Positions 11,760 through 24,972 of a stretch of 64,000 nt of DNA are shown in pieces. Each line of letters begins with the position of its first letter. Within the stretch, counting starts at the first letter, position 1. Position numbers and translations under genes: made by a program. This DNA is from Sapria himalayana (Eukaryota; Streptophyta; Magnoliopsida; Malpighiales; Rafflesiaceae), in assembly GCA_029783825.1 (NCBI GenBank), contig JAREIK010002428.1, positions 1 through 64,000 of the forward strand, read 5' to 3'. The notes beneath the pieces were generated by a model. It had not been told where the DNA came from. It searched no databases and was given only the letters and a program-made list of their open reading frames with translations.

Positions 11760-12063
11760 AAAAATGTTAAAATAATTTTAGAAAGAAAATAGCTAGAGAT
11801 TTTTTCTCGCTAATATAGTCAGGGAATTTTTTCTCGCTAATATAGCTTGGGATTTTTCCCTCGCTAATTTTGCTAGGTAATATTTCCTCTCTAATTTTGC
11901 TAGAAAATATATTTTCTCATTAATTTTTGTGATAAGCACTTTACCTTGGGAAATGTTTCGTCGTTAATCCATCATTAATCTATCGTTATATCTACTTTAG
12001 CGATGAAAATAACATATTTAGATACGGAATTTTTTCTAGCTATTTGGGAATTTTCTTGTAGTG
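11760..12063. repeat. Element 1 right subterminal and terminal repeats
   Basis: Motifs TAGCTAGAGATTTTT, TCTCGCTAATATAG, CCCTCGCTAATTTTGC and TCGTTAATCCATC repeat over 300 bp and mirror the left end. The terminal bases are TTCTTGTAGTG, ending at 12063. Confidence 0.85.
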
Positions 12064-12474
12064 TATATATCTTTCTATCTATATATTTATATATCTATCT
12101 GTATGTCTATCTGTCTATCTATCTATCGATCTATCTACATATCTACCTGTCTATCTGTGTATACATTTGTCTATCTATTTGTCTGTCTATCTATCTATAA
12201 TTTTGTATGTTTATTTGCCTATCTATCTATCTGTCAATCTATTTGTCTATCTTTCTATCTATATGTCTATCTATCTATCTATCTATTTGTCTGTCTTTCT
12301 GTCTATCTATCTGTTTGTCTATCTATCTGTCAATCTATTTGTCTATCTTTCTCTCAATATATCTATATGTTTTTTTCCATCTTTCTATCTATTTTTTATC
12401 TATCTGTCTATTTTTCTATTTATAAGTCTATCAATTTGTCTATCTATCTATATGTCTATCTATTTGTATATATG

Positions 12475-12513
<39 letters not shown>

Positions 12514-12537
12514 CTTTCAAATCAATCTGTCTGTCTA
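12064..12537 (+). repeat. Degenerate TCTA array, block 2
   Basis: A 474-bp strip of the same array and orientation as block 1, left between elements 1 and 2. It contains a TA run at about 12473-12497. It starts with the second TAT copy of the element 1 duplication and ends with CTA, which would be the left half of the element 2 duplication. Confidence 0.95.
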
Positions 12538-13010
12538 CACTACAAGAAATTATCTATATAGGTATAAAAATTTAGTTAGAAGAATAATCTCTAGCTAATT
12601 TACGAGGGATTAACTAGGGAACTACAAAAGATATATGATTTTATATTGAATGACAAATTTGTGATGGATGTGTGAAGGATTAGAGATAGAAATTTTTGAT
12701 TGAAAAATATCTCTAGCTAATATTGTCATAGATTTTAGCACTAACATTGGTGGCAAATTTATCAATGACTTTAGAGACAGATATTCCCTAGCTAATTAGC
12801 TCGAGAAAAATTCCCTCAATAAATCATTATCTAAAAAAATATTTTTACAATTAAATATTAATAGCAAGTGATTAGTTCTTAAATTATAATTTTCACAAAA
12901 TATATACATTTATCTAGAGATTTTCTCTAACATAGCTTGAGTTTATTTTCATCATTAATTTATTGTGAATAATTTTTTTTTGTTTTATATATATTTGTTT
13001 TAATATTTGA
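12538..13010. repeat. Element 2 left terminal and subterminal repeats
   Basis: Motifs CTCTAGCTAATTTACGAGG, TCCCTAGCTAATTAGCTC and TGTGATGGATG correspond in order to motifs in the element 1 left end, including TCCCTAGCTAATTAG at 3828-3842. Confidence 0.82.
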
Positions 13011-14910
13011 TATAATTTTATATATTAAAGGTTTGTCATGGTCTATGGATGAAGATCCTTGAAAGATATCTTCTCCTCATATAATTATAAAAATAAGATG
13101 TTACAAATAAATAATTTCAAAAATATATAAATATGAATAAAAATTTATATTAATAAGACAAAAATAACTATTTTTTTGATTATAAAATTTTAAAAAAATA
13201 TACAAAATATTATTTGAATTAATTAATAATGATATTTAAATATTTGTATTAATAAATACATTAAATAATTAATTTTATAATTATAAACATTTTTTAAAAT
13301 ATTTGAAATAATACATCAACATGCATAAATAGTTGTATTAATGAAAACATAAAATAATTATTTGCTTGATAATAAAAAAAGTATACATAAAAATCTGAAT
13401 TAACAAATAAATAAGTAAATATTTGTATTAATAAAACTTAAAAAAAATTTAATGATTATAGAAATTTTTTTAAAAAAATATTACTAAAAGATTTGAAATA
13501 TTAGAATTATAAATAAAATCATAAGTTTTATTAAATTTAAGATAAAATAAAGTGTTGTTTAAGGATAAATATATTGATGTTTTATATACATCCAAAAATT
13601 TTTGACGAGTTATACAAAAAATATCTCCAAGTGCTTATTAAAACAATACTTTAGGTATTTTTTTAGGGTTTAATAAAAGTTTTTTTTTAATATTACTAAT
13701 GATATTTTTTTCTCTTATTACACACTTAAAATTATTTTAGCCCTATTAACACTTTTGAAAAATCACTAACCAAACTGACCCTAAGTTGATTTTAAATTCA
13801 AGTTTTATTTTTTCCTCTACTAAAATAGGAATGATAACAACATATCATAAAAAATAATTTATATAAAAATTGACATATACAATTAAACAAATTAACAACA
13901 ACAAAAAAGAGTTAGTAGGTAATGGATAAAATATAAAGCAAGGAGATTTATCAATTATGACTAAAATTTTTGATGAGGTATGTTTTTTAAAGTGAAGATT
14001 TCTTTGAACCCTACATTAAGAAAAAAAAATTTTGTTACCAATAATGCTTCATTCTATAATAGAAGGGAAAAACTTATATATTAACAATATCTTTAAGATC
14101 ATCTGAAGATTGATGATGCAAGATCAAGGTAATAGGTGATCAAATTCATTATGTCAAGTACCACCAATACCCAATGACAACTCCAAAATTAACATTTGTG
14201 TAACAACATAACATTTATAATTTGATAATATGGATACTTATAATCTTACTTATGTTAATAACTTACCCTGGGTTATATGGAATAAAAACAAAATCTGCAT
14301 TATTGCATTCATCAACCGATTAGCTATAACACTTGACCTATTTTTCTTGCTGCTTCTCCCAATCCAGCATTGGAAACCAAGGTTGGATTTACAAAAATAA
14401 ATCACTCTGCCTCTTTAGCATCGACCATCTTTGTATGAAAGTGCCTGATTTAATTTCCACACACTATTTAAAAGTTTTAATATTTTAATTTAACTAATAT
14501 TAAATACAATTCCTCATTATGAAAATTTAAAGCATAAATAAGATAGTTAAAATATGACATATTAAATATTTCTCTTGCCATATATAGAACATAAGGCAAT
14601 TAGATGATAACTCTGTTGATGATATTAGATATCCATATCTTCTTTCATGAGGAAGGTCTTAAATGACTGTCCAAAAACCTCCTCTATGAAAATTAATGGG
14701 ATAAATAACATTTGACAGTCACCATCTTATTGTGAAACTTAGAACAAAAATTACAATCAAGAATATTCAATGAATACAAAAATAATTTAATAAATATTAG
14801 AGTAAATCAAGAAAAATATATTAGCCACCCAAAATATTATCATGTTCAATTATGGAATAGATTCACATTTTGGAATATTATCAATTAATTAGTTAATTTG
14901 TGGTTATAAC
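13011..14910. other. A+T-rich 5' interior of element 2, nothing recognised
   Basis: The first ~500 bp still align with element 1 (for example GTCTATGGATGA against GTCTATAGATGA, followed by CATATAATxATAAAAATA). After that I see no gene, RNA or clear repeat. Confidence 0.4.
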
Positions 14911-15115
14911 TTTAGGTGCTAATGAGACGAGACAACTCACAAGCTACTCGGACTCAACTCAATTAAATTCGATCAAAACTCAACTCGTGTAAGATCAATT
15001 TTGAGTTCGAGCATGACTAAAATGTTAACTAGTTAGTCGACCAACTAGTAACTCGACTCAATTGATCACAACTCAAAAAATTTTTGTAGATAAAATTTTA
15101 AAATTTTTTTTATTT
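14911..15115. repeat. ACTCGACTC-rich interspersed repeat remnant
   Basis: Phrases AACTCGTG, GAGTTCGAGC, AGTAACTCGACTC and GACTCAACTCAATT cluster over ~200 bp. Many plant genomes carry interspersed repeats rich in ACTCGA/TCGAGT phrases, so this is probably a fragment of one. No termini or target duplication were found. Confidence 0.35.
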
Positions 15116-16284
15116 ATCTCTATTTTAGGAGATGAAAATATATATATATCTCTATTTTTTTATTCTTAAAAAATCATACTTTTTATTATTTATGTAGTTA
15201 TAAAATATATTTATTTTTAAAATATTAATTTCTCTAAAGAAAAGATATAATAATATAGGAAATTATTCTATAAATTATATTAATAAATTAAATATTATAA
15301 TGATATATAAAAACTATTATTATAATTTATATCCAAATTATAAATTAGTCATTATACATTTTATATAAATCTTAAATAGTTTTCAGCTTACTTTTTATTT
15401 TATCTAAGCTTAGTGTTCTAACCTTAATACTAATTTAGGAGAATTGTATCTTTTTTTACCAAACCAAACAAAATCCAATGTTGGAATCCACCCACATACA
15501 ACATTCAATGGAATGGTTGCATAGTTGTTGCATTAAAGAATGCATGGTTCAAGGTGGGTCATGTGTCAGAAGGCAAATCACATGCCCACAGTTATCACCC
15601 CAACCCATGACATTTTTTGTAGCTATCATGTATGCTCAAATCACAGTCTCACAAGCACTACCCCAAGACCCAACTGACCCATGTCAAGCATAAGACTCGA
15701 ACCAAAATTTAGTCTAGACGGCTAGTAAAGTTGGATCAAGCTATGCTACAGATACACAATGAACAAGGGCCACTTCATCATCCCTCCATTATCAACATCT
15801 AACACTACAATTTAATCATCAAAGCATACATTTTTCCTTGAAACTAACTATTCTAGTAGTTTTTTAGACATGTTTAAACCATCACTAATGTATAAAAATT
15901 TGTCATTACATCTACCCTGAGGTTGGTAGAGAGATTGGGTAAAGGGTGAAAAAAAAATTATTCTAGCAGTTTTTTACTTCATCATGACAGTAAATTTTCC
16001 AAGAACAACCAAGGTATTGCCAAATAAAATGCTAAGCTAGGAAAGATGAGACAATGTTAAGGAAAAGGGTACTTGGAATGATAAAGCTTTCAGCAACAGT
16101 AAATCAGGAGGTATCCACTAAGTGAAGCTACTAAACTTAATAAACACATTGCAGAGTCTACACAAAATACACAATAATAAAGTTTCACAGCACACTCCAG
16201 ACAGGCTACATACCAGGCTTCTTATACACAGAGACAAACATCTACTTGATGCATTTGAAGCTTAAAAATAAAAACTTTTAAAGA
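15116..16284. other. Unassigned interval left of the RRM fragment
   Basis: No recognised gene. A 71-codon open frame at 15478-15693 shows no family features. ATTCTAGTAGTTTTTTA at about 15851 and ATTCTAGCAGTTTTTTA at about 15960 form a short direct repeat. CACTACAATTTAATC at 15803 resembles a CACTA start, but its flank does not match the right end at 18491. Confidence 0.35.
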
Positions 16285-17115
16285 TTACCAATAGGATGGG
16301 TATGGTATACTGCTACTCCTATCATAGCTTCCGGACCTTAGCTGGCCGCCATACCCAAGTGGCGACCCAGAAAGTCTCTGACCTAAATCATAAGAAATGC
16401 CAGAAAAAGGTGACCCATACGCATTGGGGCAGTTTCATGCTATTAGGGAAGGCTGACACTGAATAAAATCAAAAAGTATACATCACAAGAGACGCTGAAG
16501 AAAATAGACCCAGAAGGAATCACAACTCATGAAAGTTCTAGAAGTATAGTACCTCCTGAATAACAACGGGGAGAAGAATAGGACGATCTCCTACATGACT
16601 TAAACAATCGCTTGGATTGAAGTGAGTTTTCACTTCCACTCAGTAGCAAAGGAGAATGTATTAGTATTCCAGATGAATTTGGGGAAGAAACAATCATATT
16701 ACCGGAATTTTGTAGTTTATATTGCCAGGAATCTCCACAAAAGAAAAGTTTTGGCTAGTTTAATTCATAACAGGAAAAAATCATGTCCAATGGGGAGTAG
16801 GAGAAACTGCAGGAAGTACAACAATTGGATCCAGCATAAGAGATAAATTCACATACATTCAAATACTTGTAGAAAATAATGGACACAACCGTAAACTTTA
16901 GGGTATGATCATAGATAACCACTAGACCAGAGAAAAGCTTGACAGCATAGTCTGTAATCTCACGAATTTCATATTCTGCAAAAGCATATCCTTTGAATTT
17001 GTCACTCTCCTTATCCCGAGCAAAGTGCAACTTCAGAACTCTCCCAGCTCGAATTAAAATATCAATACAAAACCTTATCGCTCACACTCTCATCCAAATT
17101 CCTTGAAAAAATTAT
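16285..17115 (-). pseudogene. Captured fragment of an RRM-type RNA-binding protein gene
   Basis: Read on the minus strand, the segment starts with IIFSRNLDESVSDKVLY (17115 to about 17066). A one-base insertion near 17064 shifts the frame, and it continues ILIRAGRVLKLHFARDKESD and KGYAFAEYEIREITDYAVKL. KGYAFAEY fits the RNP1 consensus of RNA recognition motifs, so this is one RRM domain with its beta1-alpha1 part upstream. After intron-like DNA, a C-terminal block (about 16460-16285) gives YGSPFSGISYDLGQRLSG and GQLRSGSYDRSSSIPYPSYW, then TAA at 16285-16287. An in-frame TGA at 16435-16437 and the frameshift mark it as broken. The central part is poorly preserved. The intact homologue is likely an RRM protein related to splicing-factor-3B-subunit-4-like factors; I am sure of the domain, less so of the exact gene. 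It is antisense to the transposase genes of element 2. Confidence 0.75.
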
Positions 17116-18119
17116 CACAATATATAATATAAGATGCTCCGTGAATACTTAGAGAATCAAGATATTGCATGCTTAGAGGAAACAAGATAATTATGGAAGA
17201 AGAATTTTGTCGAGCAGTTGGTGAGCAGAAAATATGGAGCTTGCTCTTTTATGTCCGTTACTTTCATGACCTCAATCAGCCTTCAAATAGGCATTAAATT
17301 TAAATTGAAAAACACCCCACTATGTGGGAGAACACCCCACAGACTTTACAAAATAAACTACCACAACTTAAGAGAAAAATAAGGAAAAGACTAAGTATAA
17401 GTCAACAACTGAAATGGGGAAAGAGTGGGTAGTTAATGGTATTTTGTTTGAAGTTGTATTGACAAGAATGTAACCAAAACAATGTTGAGATGTGGTAGTG
17501 GTTCATGTAATGGCCTAAGTATGCTGACGAATACTGATTGCTAATAGGTTAACCTCATCAATTCTAGTGATTCAATGTGCTATTTTTTGATAAAAATTAA
17601 ATGTATGGAAGAGTAGATACAATTAGAAACTTAATGGGGAAACTTACAGAATGCTGCAAATATGACCAATGATATCGGAGACATGAGCTTGAAGTCGAGC
17701 TGTTGGAAATGGCCGAACGTGATGAAGAAGACGCGCAAGTCTTTCTAGTAATCGATTCTTCAGCATATTAAATTAAGTTAAAAATAATATTAAATTAATC
17801 ACATAATTTTATTAAATCACCTTATATTTACATTATATTTTTATTTCTCTTAGGGATAAATTAAATATTAACAAATTAATTTTAAAATTAAATATTATTA
17901 CTTATTTTATAAATAAAAAAACTCAATTTTGAATGTAAAAATATTTAGATATTTTTAAATTTTATCATAAGTAGTGTTTATTTTTAATAAATAATTTTCA
18001 ACTAAAATTTGATAATTTTTGATTATTATTATAAAGTAAAAATAAAAATATTATTAATTATTTTAAAAAAATAATAAGAAATTAGTTACAAATTAATAAA
18101 TTCAAAATTAAAATTTTCA
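17116..18119. other. Unassigned interval right of the RRM fragment
   Basis: 17116-17760 is less A+T-rich than the surroundings and may be the 5' flank of the captured RRM gene, but no coding block was recognised. From 17760 it becomes A+T-rich without features. Confidence 0.35.
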
Positions 18120-18491
18120 CATCTATGACACTAATAAAAGTGACAAGGTTTTAATTTTCAGCCGCTTATTTCCTTGGAAATTTTTAAGGAGGTAGAAATT
18201 TTTCTAACCTATTAGTCTTAACAATAACACATCTAGTAAGTGTCATTAAATGTCTACTTACAAATATAATAATTACATTTTATAAAAGCATCAAAATATA
18301 AACATCATTAATTTTAAGTTTTATTGTAGTAACAATGACACTTCTAGTAAGTGTCATAAAAACTTAATACATTTTCGAAATAATGACGCTTTTAGAAAAG
18401 TGTCATTAAATGTCTAATTACAAATAGTATAATGATATTTTCTGAAAGCGTCAAGATATAAAGGATCATTAATTTGCTATTTTGTTGTAGT
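18120..18491. repeat. Orphan CACTA-type terminus with GTGTCATT subterminal repeats
   Basis: The segment ends TTTTGTTGTAGTG at 18491, the inverse of CACTACAACAAAA, a common CACTA terminus. Inside it, AAGTGTCATTAAATGTCTA occurs twice, and near-palindromes such as GACACTTCTAGTAAGTGTC and ATGACGCTTTTAGAAAAGTG recur. These motifs differ from those of elements 1-4, so this is a fragment of a fifth CACTA family. No matching left end was found, so extent and orientation are open. Confidence 0.55.
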
Positions 18492-20279
18492 GATTCTTTC
18501 AATTTGAAGACCTAATTTTGTGTTTTCATTTGTTGCGTTATTTGATCATGTTTTCAGTTTTTGACGAATAATGAAAAATATGATTTTGGAATTAGTATGA
18601 CGATCAAACTTGGTAATTTAAATCAATGTCGAACAAGATAATTATTTTTCCATGGATTTTTTTTGAAAAGTGCTAATTATTCTTAGCATTTATTAAAATT
18701 AGGTATCCACTTAGGCAGGTGATAGGAGGAACTATCTACCTAGGATTGACTTAACAGCCAGAACAAAATGGAAGTGTGAGTCCTTGGAATCTACTGCTCA
18801 ATAATTTTCTTAATGTATATCAATCAGATATCTGCTAGGAGACTCTCCAGAATATCTGTTATTAATTTTATTTTTTTATGTTATAATTACATGTTGATTA
18901 CTTATTATTCCTGGATACTAAATTTGTTCGATTTTCCTATATACTTCAAAACTATTAGTCTATTCACTACACAAAATATTTTTTGCATTTGCTTCATGGG
19001 CAACTTTTCTTTTGACCAAGGTTTAAGTGATTGTCTACTTTTTGTTTGTCTTTCATTTTTAAAATTGAAGTTTGATTTGATGATATTACTTTAGTAATAT
19101 AATAAGTTAATGGTGTTGGGGCTGGGCTGACAGCACTAGCTTATTTTTCCATGGTAAATGATACAAGAATTGTTAGTTCTACAGCATGTTTGAATGTAAA
19201 TATTTTTTAAAAAATATGCATAAATTAGGTTATAGATATTTAAAAATTGAAAATAGGTTGGTGAACCTTTATTTACAACACTGTAAACCATGAAAAACAA
19301 TTTAATGGTAAACTCAACTTCCATTGAAGTTGGCATACATACAATATAAATATCAATCTAACTTGAGAAAGAACTGATATTAAGGTTATATAAAATTTTT
19401 ATGAATGCTAGCTGATCACAAATAATGCATAGGATGAAATGTCAATATTCTTTTAAATCTTATTGTTTAAATTATTGTTTAACACAATGTATTTTATTTA
19501 TTCAAGAATAATTTAATTAAAAGCAAATCATATATTTTCTGGTGTATGATTCAATAAAGTTTACAAGTGATGGAAGTTTTGACTCTTTATTGTGTTTGTG
19601 TTAGATATGATATTTTGGGTAAAGCCATAATATTTATTAGTTTAATTAGAAATTAAGTTTGGCAAAACTAATATCTCAGAGAGTTTGGTTGCTCACATTG
19701 AGTTAGTAGGCTGAAAATACTTAACCTATATCTTTGTTGCTTAGTTTGCAAGTGAATACCTACTCAGGTTGTGCTACTTGAATTGTTGATATTGTGGAAT
19801 CTTGATAACATCAAATTCATTAAATTTAATATTGTTCATGTTTTTTTAACAACCTCCATAATTTGATAAAATTAAAGAAAAAATTATTTTTATTCATTAA
19901 AAAAAAGAAACCATCCTCAATTAAATATAAAATATGAGGTAATCATGGTGATGCTAATTACTAAATTCTTTATTTTTTGCTAATTTAATATTGTTTGAAA
20001 ATATTTTTTTATTGTTGTTAGGTGCTATTAGACCTATAAAAAATTATGTATTGGTGCATTAGAATAATAATTTTTTAAAAAGTACCTAAATAAGTAAATA
20101 TTCATATTAAAAAATACATCAAAATAAAAGATTTCTACTATTTGGTAAACTCAAAAAATACTTTTATTGTTCTTGTATATTTATTGATTTGAAAAAAAAA
20201 TAAAAAAATAAAAACAAAAAATCTATTTTCAAAAACACTATAGCAAGAGAGGTATACTATTTTGGAAAATATTATGCCG
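18492..20279. other. A+T-rich interval of element 2, nothing recognised
   Basis: Several short open frames (for example 18813-19094) show no domain, repeat or codon signal. No RNA gene or transposon terminus was seen. Confidence 0.35.
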
Positions 20280-20810
20280 ATTTGAAGCAATATAATATTT
20301 ATATAAATATTATAAACACATAACATTATATATAAACATTTATACATTTTTATAATCATATGACATTATATATAAATGTTTATACTCTAATATAAATATA
20401 TATAAACGTATAACATTATATATAAATATTGATATGTTTATATAAACATATAATGTTATATATAAATGTTTATACATATGTATACATGTTTATAAATATT
20501 TATCCAACATTTACATAACTCTATCCATTATATAATTGTTTATATAGCATTTATAAAATTATAAAATGTTTATACATATTTATAAACATTTATATAATAT
20601 ATAAATTTTTATATAAAAATATAATATTTATAATGTTTATATAATTGTGATATTTATACAATATAATATATATAAAAGTGTTTCATATATATATATATAT
20701 ATATATATATGTAACATTTATAAAAATATTTTAAATACAACATTATATCTAAACACTTGTACATTTATATAATCTTATGCCATTATATTTAAAAGATTAA
20801 CCTTTAATAT
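20280..20810. repeat. A+T-rich dispersed module, copy B
   Basis: Shares ordered phrases with copy A (5340-5840): AACATTATATATAAAC, ATTGATATGTTTATATAAAC, ATATAATGTTAT, ATTTACATAACTCTATCC, ACACTTGTA and TATGCCATTATA. It contains a TA run at about 20685-20710. Confidence 0.75.
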
Positions 20811-23800
20811 AAATTTGCAACTAAGAGAATAGTGATGTGCAATATGATGCTTGTATGCATACACAAGAGATTATCTCTATAATATATATATCATATGAAG
20901 AAATGATATATTATAGAGAGATATTAGTAGTTTTATCTATGAATGAGGACGAGAAGTAGTATTGGGTATTTAGAGAGACAAGTCAATTATCATTGTCATT
21001 TGGGAGTCTTCATAAAGCTCTTCTATCGTGATGTTTACTTTAAAGAAGTAAACAAATCTTTTTTTTTAAATTGTTGTTGATACTTCTTATTTGTTATTTA
21101 TTATAGTTTTCGTAACTCATCTTTTTACTTAGATGTATGATTATTAACTTAGAAGTTAATAATCATAGTATAGAAAATAATTATTTGCTTAATATTTTCT
21201 TATTTTTTTAAAATATTGAAATAGCTACTAAAAAATTATCTAAAATCATTTGTTATATTAATATACAAGTTGAAATTTGTTGCTTTTGTCTATTTTTTTA
21301 TTTTTGGATTTATTTCTAATCTTATTTTTGTAAGTTATATTTGTAAGTAATTAATTTTTAATTTTATTTTTTTGGATAATGATAAGATTATATATTTCTA
21401 TTGTTATGGTCAAATATTTTATTAGGTGTTTGAATATTATTGATATGTTACTTATTCATTATTTACTTGGTTATTTATATTTTATTTAATTAAAGATGTT
21501 ATAAATTTTGTATGATATTACATTATACAATATATTAATGGTTATATGAAATAATATATATTTTAATAAATGAAATTATAAGAAAATTTAATTGCCAATT
21601 AATAGTTTTAATGGTTAATAGTAATATTATTTATTTTCTCCACTATTATAAACATAAAATTAATTTTTTTATTTTTGAAATTTATTTGATTAATTTATAA
21701 ATAATATTATAAAAAATAACCATAAGAATTTCATAAACTATTAACCATAAATTTATTTTATTATTAAATAATATAATTAATGGTTATATATAAAATATTT
21801 TGTTTTCTAATATTTTCTATCTTCGACCCGTCACTCACCCGTCTGGCCGTCTCTACATAATTAGGTCAGTTCACTTCTAAAAAACATTTGTCTCTCAGAA
21901 CACAACGTCGTCAAAGCATCATTTCGTAGATTCTTATTAAACAAAGAAAATATATGTATCTCTCTTTCTATCTATCTCTCTACCTATTTTTTTGTTTATT
22001 TTCATTATAATTTAATGAGAAATTAGTAATGAGTTTTGCAAATTTAAAATCAGCAGTGAGCTAAATTCAAGTTATATCTTATATTTTAATTTATGGTTTT
22101 TATATTTTAGAATTTTTGTCTTATAAAGAAGATGTATATGAAGAACCTATGGAAATTTATCTACTAATCAATCTTTTGGGGTTATAGTGTGAAACTCTTA
22201 TATATTTCTCAAAGAAGAAGTTACAACTTAACCATAACCTTTAATTTTGGTGTCATTACTCATGTTGATAGTTTGTTGAGGCTGTATTTTGTGTTGGTGG
22301 ATGATGATGAATTCTGATTAGTTTTTTTTTCATAATAAATCATATTTTTTTGGTCTTTAATTAGGTACTCAATATATTTCATAGTAAATCTTCTCTGTTA
22401 AAATCGTAGATGCTTTAATTAATTTAATTGGTCTGATATTAATTATTGTTTAATAGTACTATTGAAAAAATTCACTACGCTAAACTTTATTATATCTATC
22501 TAATATTGGCATGTAGAATCAAAGCACACTTGATTGAGAAATGGAAGGTGTAGAAGACTATGAACCCAAGTCAGATTATATATTATTATAAGCAGGAGAA
22601 CAAACATTGTGCAGAATTTTCTCAATGTGTTTTATTAGATACCATGCATTCTCAAAGCACACTAATCAGGCATGGTAATTTTTTTCGTGTATACATTTAT
22701 AATAAGTAATTATTCCATCATTATACAATGTTCACATGAGTAATATGATAGATAATTTGATTAGTAATAAGTATATCCTTCTTTTTTTAAAAAAAATGCG
22801 CATATAGTATTTTTATCCAGAGTAGTGTAGATGTGTGGTGCATGTAAAGTTGCTTATTTAGTGCAACCTATGTTTTCTTTACATGCACATTATTTATTAT
22901 TTACAATGAAACATGTGTACTAATATACTTTCTGTACACAAAAAACATGCCAATTTATTTGTGACATAAAAAATTAGAAATTATCATAAATAATATTGTT
23001 CAGCTAAATGAAAAAAAAAATCAAGCAAGATGAAACACATCATTTAATAAAGACTTTCAAAATTTTGACTATGATCTAATGTTGATCCTGAGATTATTAT
23101 TGAGAATCAAAATATCTAAATAATGTTTTTTGATTAAAATTTTTTATTGGATCTAAATCTCCATATGAAGAAATATCTTTAATATTGGTGAGATATTTTA
23201 GATTTAATGTTATTATAGTAGTATATTTTTTGTTAAATTCAATATTTAGCAATAAAAAATTAATGATAAACAAAAATAAAAAATTATCATTAATGCATAA
23301 TATGATATTCTTGATATATGATACTCTTGATATAGCATATGTTTTCCTTTTATTTATTTTCTTTTCAGCTATTTTAGATTTAGCATATGTTAATAAACTC
23401 CTTAGTGCAGTTTATGATACTCTTGATATATGATATATATATACACACACAACATACACACATATGTATGTATACTTTTTTATTTGTAATTATTTGTATC
23501 ATTATATTTTTTGTTATTTATATATTTTCAATGTTTTGTTTTGATGTAACATCATAATATAAGTATATTTTTTGTTAATTAATTAACCAGTTTTAGAATC
23601 TTTTTAAAAAGTGATGTGGCCATTTGGTTGATTTGCTCTTTGATTATTTGGGTATTGTGAAAAATAGCCTTCTCAGACTGCTATTGCCAAAATGTAGCTT
23701 TTTTTAATCTTTTGTTTGATGAAATAATACTTTTATGTGTTCAGTCTGCTGATAAAAGATTATATTGAAAATAACATATCATGTGAGCTAACAACCATCA

Positions 23801-24972
23801 TAGAAAATGAAAATAGGCTTTTCAAAACAAAAATTAATTTCGCAGTTAAATATCTAATCGATAGAAGTATATAGGTGATGATCATATCTATAATTTTTGC
23901 TAAATTTATAAGTTTCCATCCTTCGTATCGTTTAAGTTTGAATTGATGTGTATGTAAATAATTCTTAAGTAAATTACTCAAATATTAGGATAAATTTCTT
24001 TTGCACTACTATTTTTTAGCCAGTTCTTTAGTTCATAAGATGGTGTGTCCTTAGGTTGCTACTTCAATTACCTATTTATTTATGCATTTCTTTGGCATTT
24101 ACTTTTAGTGTTTTATTCATGTGTCTCTTTAAAGTTAAGCTTTAGTTTTATTAGATTATATTCAATCATTTCTAATATCTATCTTGTTAGTAAACTTAAT
24201 GTATGATATGATAGAATTACTAAGATCTCTATAGTCAATGAGTTTTGCTTAATTCTTATTCTTATTATCTCAGTCAGTTTTCTTTAGCAAACTATCTTTT
24301 GATCATAGTTTTCCACAAAATATGTTAATGTTAAATGCTTGTAATTGTTCATATCTTTAATCAGTCTATATTTGTAATGCTAAAAATTTGAAATTGCAGG
24401 CTATTTCATATCTATGTTTTCTAGTTTAATACTTTGTATGATATGTTTTCTAGTTCAAATCTATTATGGTTCATGTCTTAATTCTTCATTAATTCATTTT
24501 CCAAGAATTCTTGGAATTGGATATTCATTCCATTTATTTTTTCGTTCCTATTTATTTTTATATTCAAAGATTGAATTGAATAACAGTAGAAATTTTCTTA
24601 TTTGTTCTTCATTGAGAAATGAGAAGCTTACTCCTTCAAACTTGTAATTCAATTCTTGTTTGCTTCCCTTTGTCGTCCTTTCACTTGGTTCTTGTTTTCT
24701 ATTAATTGTGTGGCTTTGATTAGTTCACTGGAAGAGACATGCTCTCTTCATCTATAAATATCATGATATATTTTCACCTTTAGCATGCTAATAAATGCTC
24801 TATTTCTTCATGTGGATTCTACAAATGCATTGCCTAGAAATTCATGATATTTAATCTTTGCATATTCATCTATAAGTGATTTTATTTAATTAATAGTATT
24901 ACTTGAAGTCAATTGTATATTTCATTTAGAATTATGATTAAGCATAATTCTTTGCAAATATAACAGTTAAAA
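20811..24972. other. 5' region of the element 2 transposase gene, A+T-rich
   Basis: No protein was recognised. An imperfect palindrome around ATATATCATATGAAG/ATGATATATTATAGAG lies at about 20880-20925. A less A+T-rich patch at about 21820-21960 (CGACCCGTCACTCACCCG, GTCTGGCCGTCTC) is the best candidate for a promoter or leader of the transposase unit; this is inference from composition and position only. The sequences TATATGATACTCTTGATATA and TATGATACTCTTGATATATG repeat at 23312-23338 and 23413-23438. Confidence 0.35.

Larger units (their letters stand above)
3584..12063 (+). mobile_element. CACTA (En/Spm) element 1, non-autonomous, carrying host gene fragments
   Basis: The left end begins CACTATAAAAAATG and the right end finishes TTTTCTTGTAGTG, the inverted form of CACTACAAGAAAA. 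The 3 bases outside both ends are TAT (3581-3583 and 12064-12066), the expected 3-bp target duplication of CACTA elements. Both ends carry TAGCTAGGG/CCCTAGCTA-type subterminal motifs. The element is 8.48 kb, inserted in the TCTA array. No TNP2 transposase is visible; the inside holds a TBCD fragment (about 5858-6906), a nested inverted-repeat element with an SMXL fragment (8892-10839) and a 46-codon coiled-coil tail (11349-11489) like that of the second CACTA gene. Movement would need enzyme from another copy. Its family matches element 2, whose terminal ~600 bp align with it. Confidence 0.92.

Noticed and set aside
15803..18491. A complete nested CACTA element from CACTACAATTTAATC to TTGTAGTG carrying the RRM fragment
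   Set aside because: The left end lacks the GTGTCATT subterminal motifs and the flanking trinucleotides differ (TAA against ATT), so only the right end is supported.
23413..23480. Possible hairpin RNA gene from TATATGATATATATATACACACAC
   Set aside because: It is a simple-repeat run; no stable arm pairing beyond TA self-complementarity could be seen.
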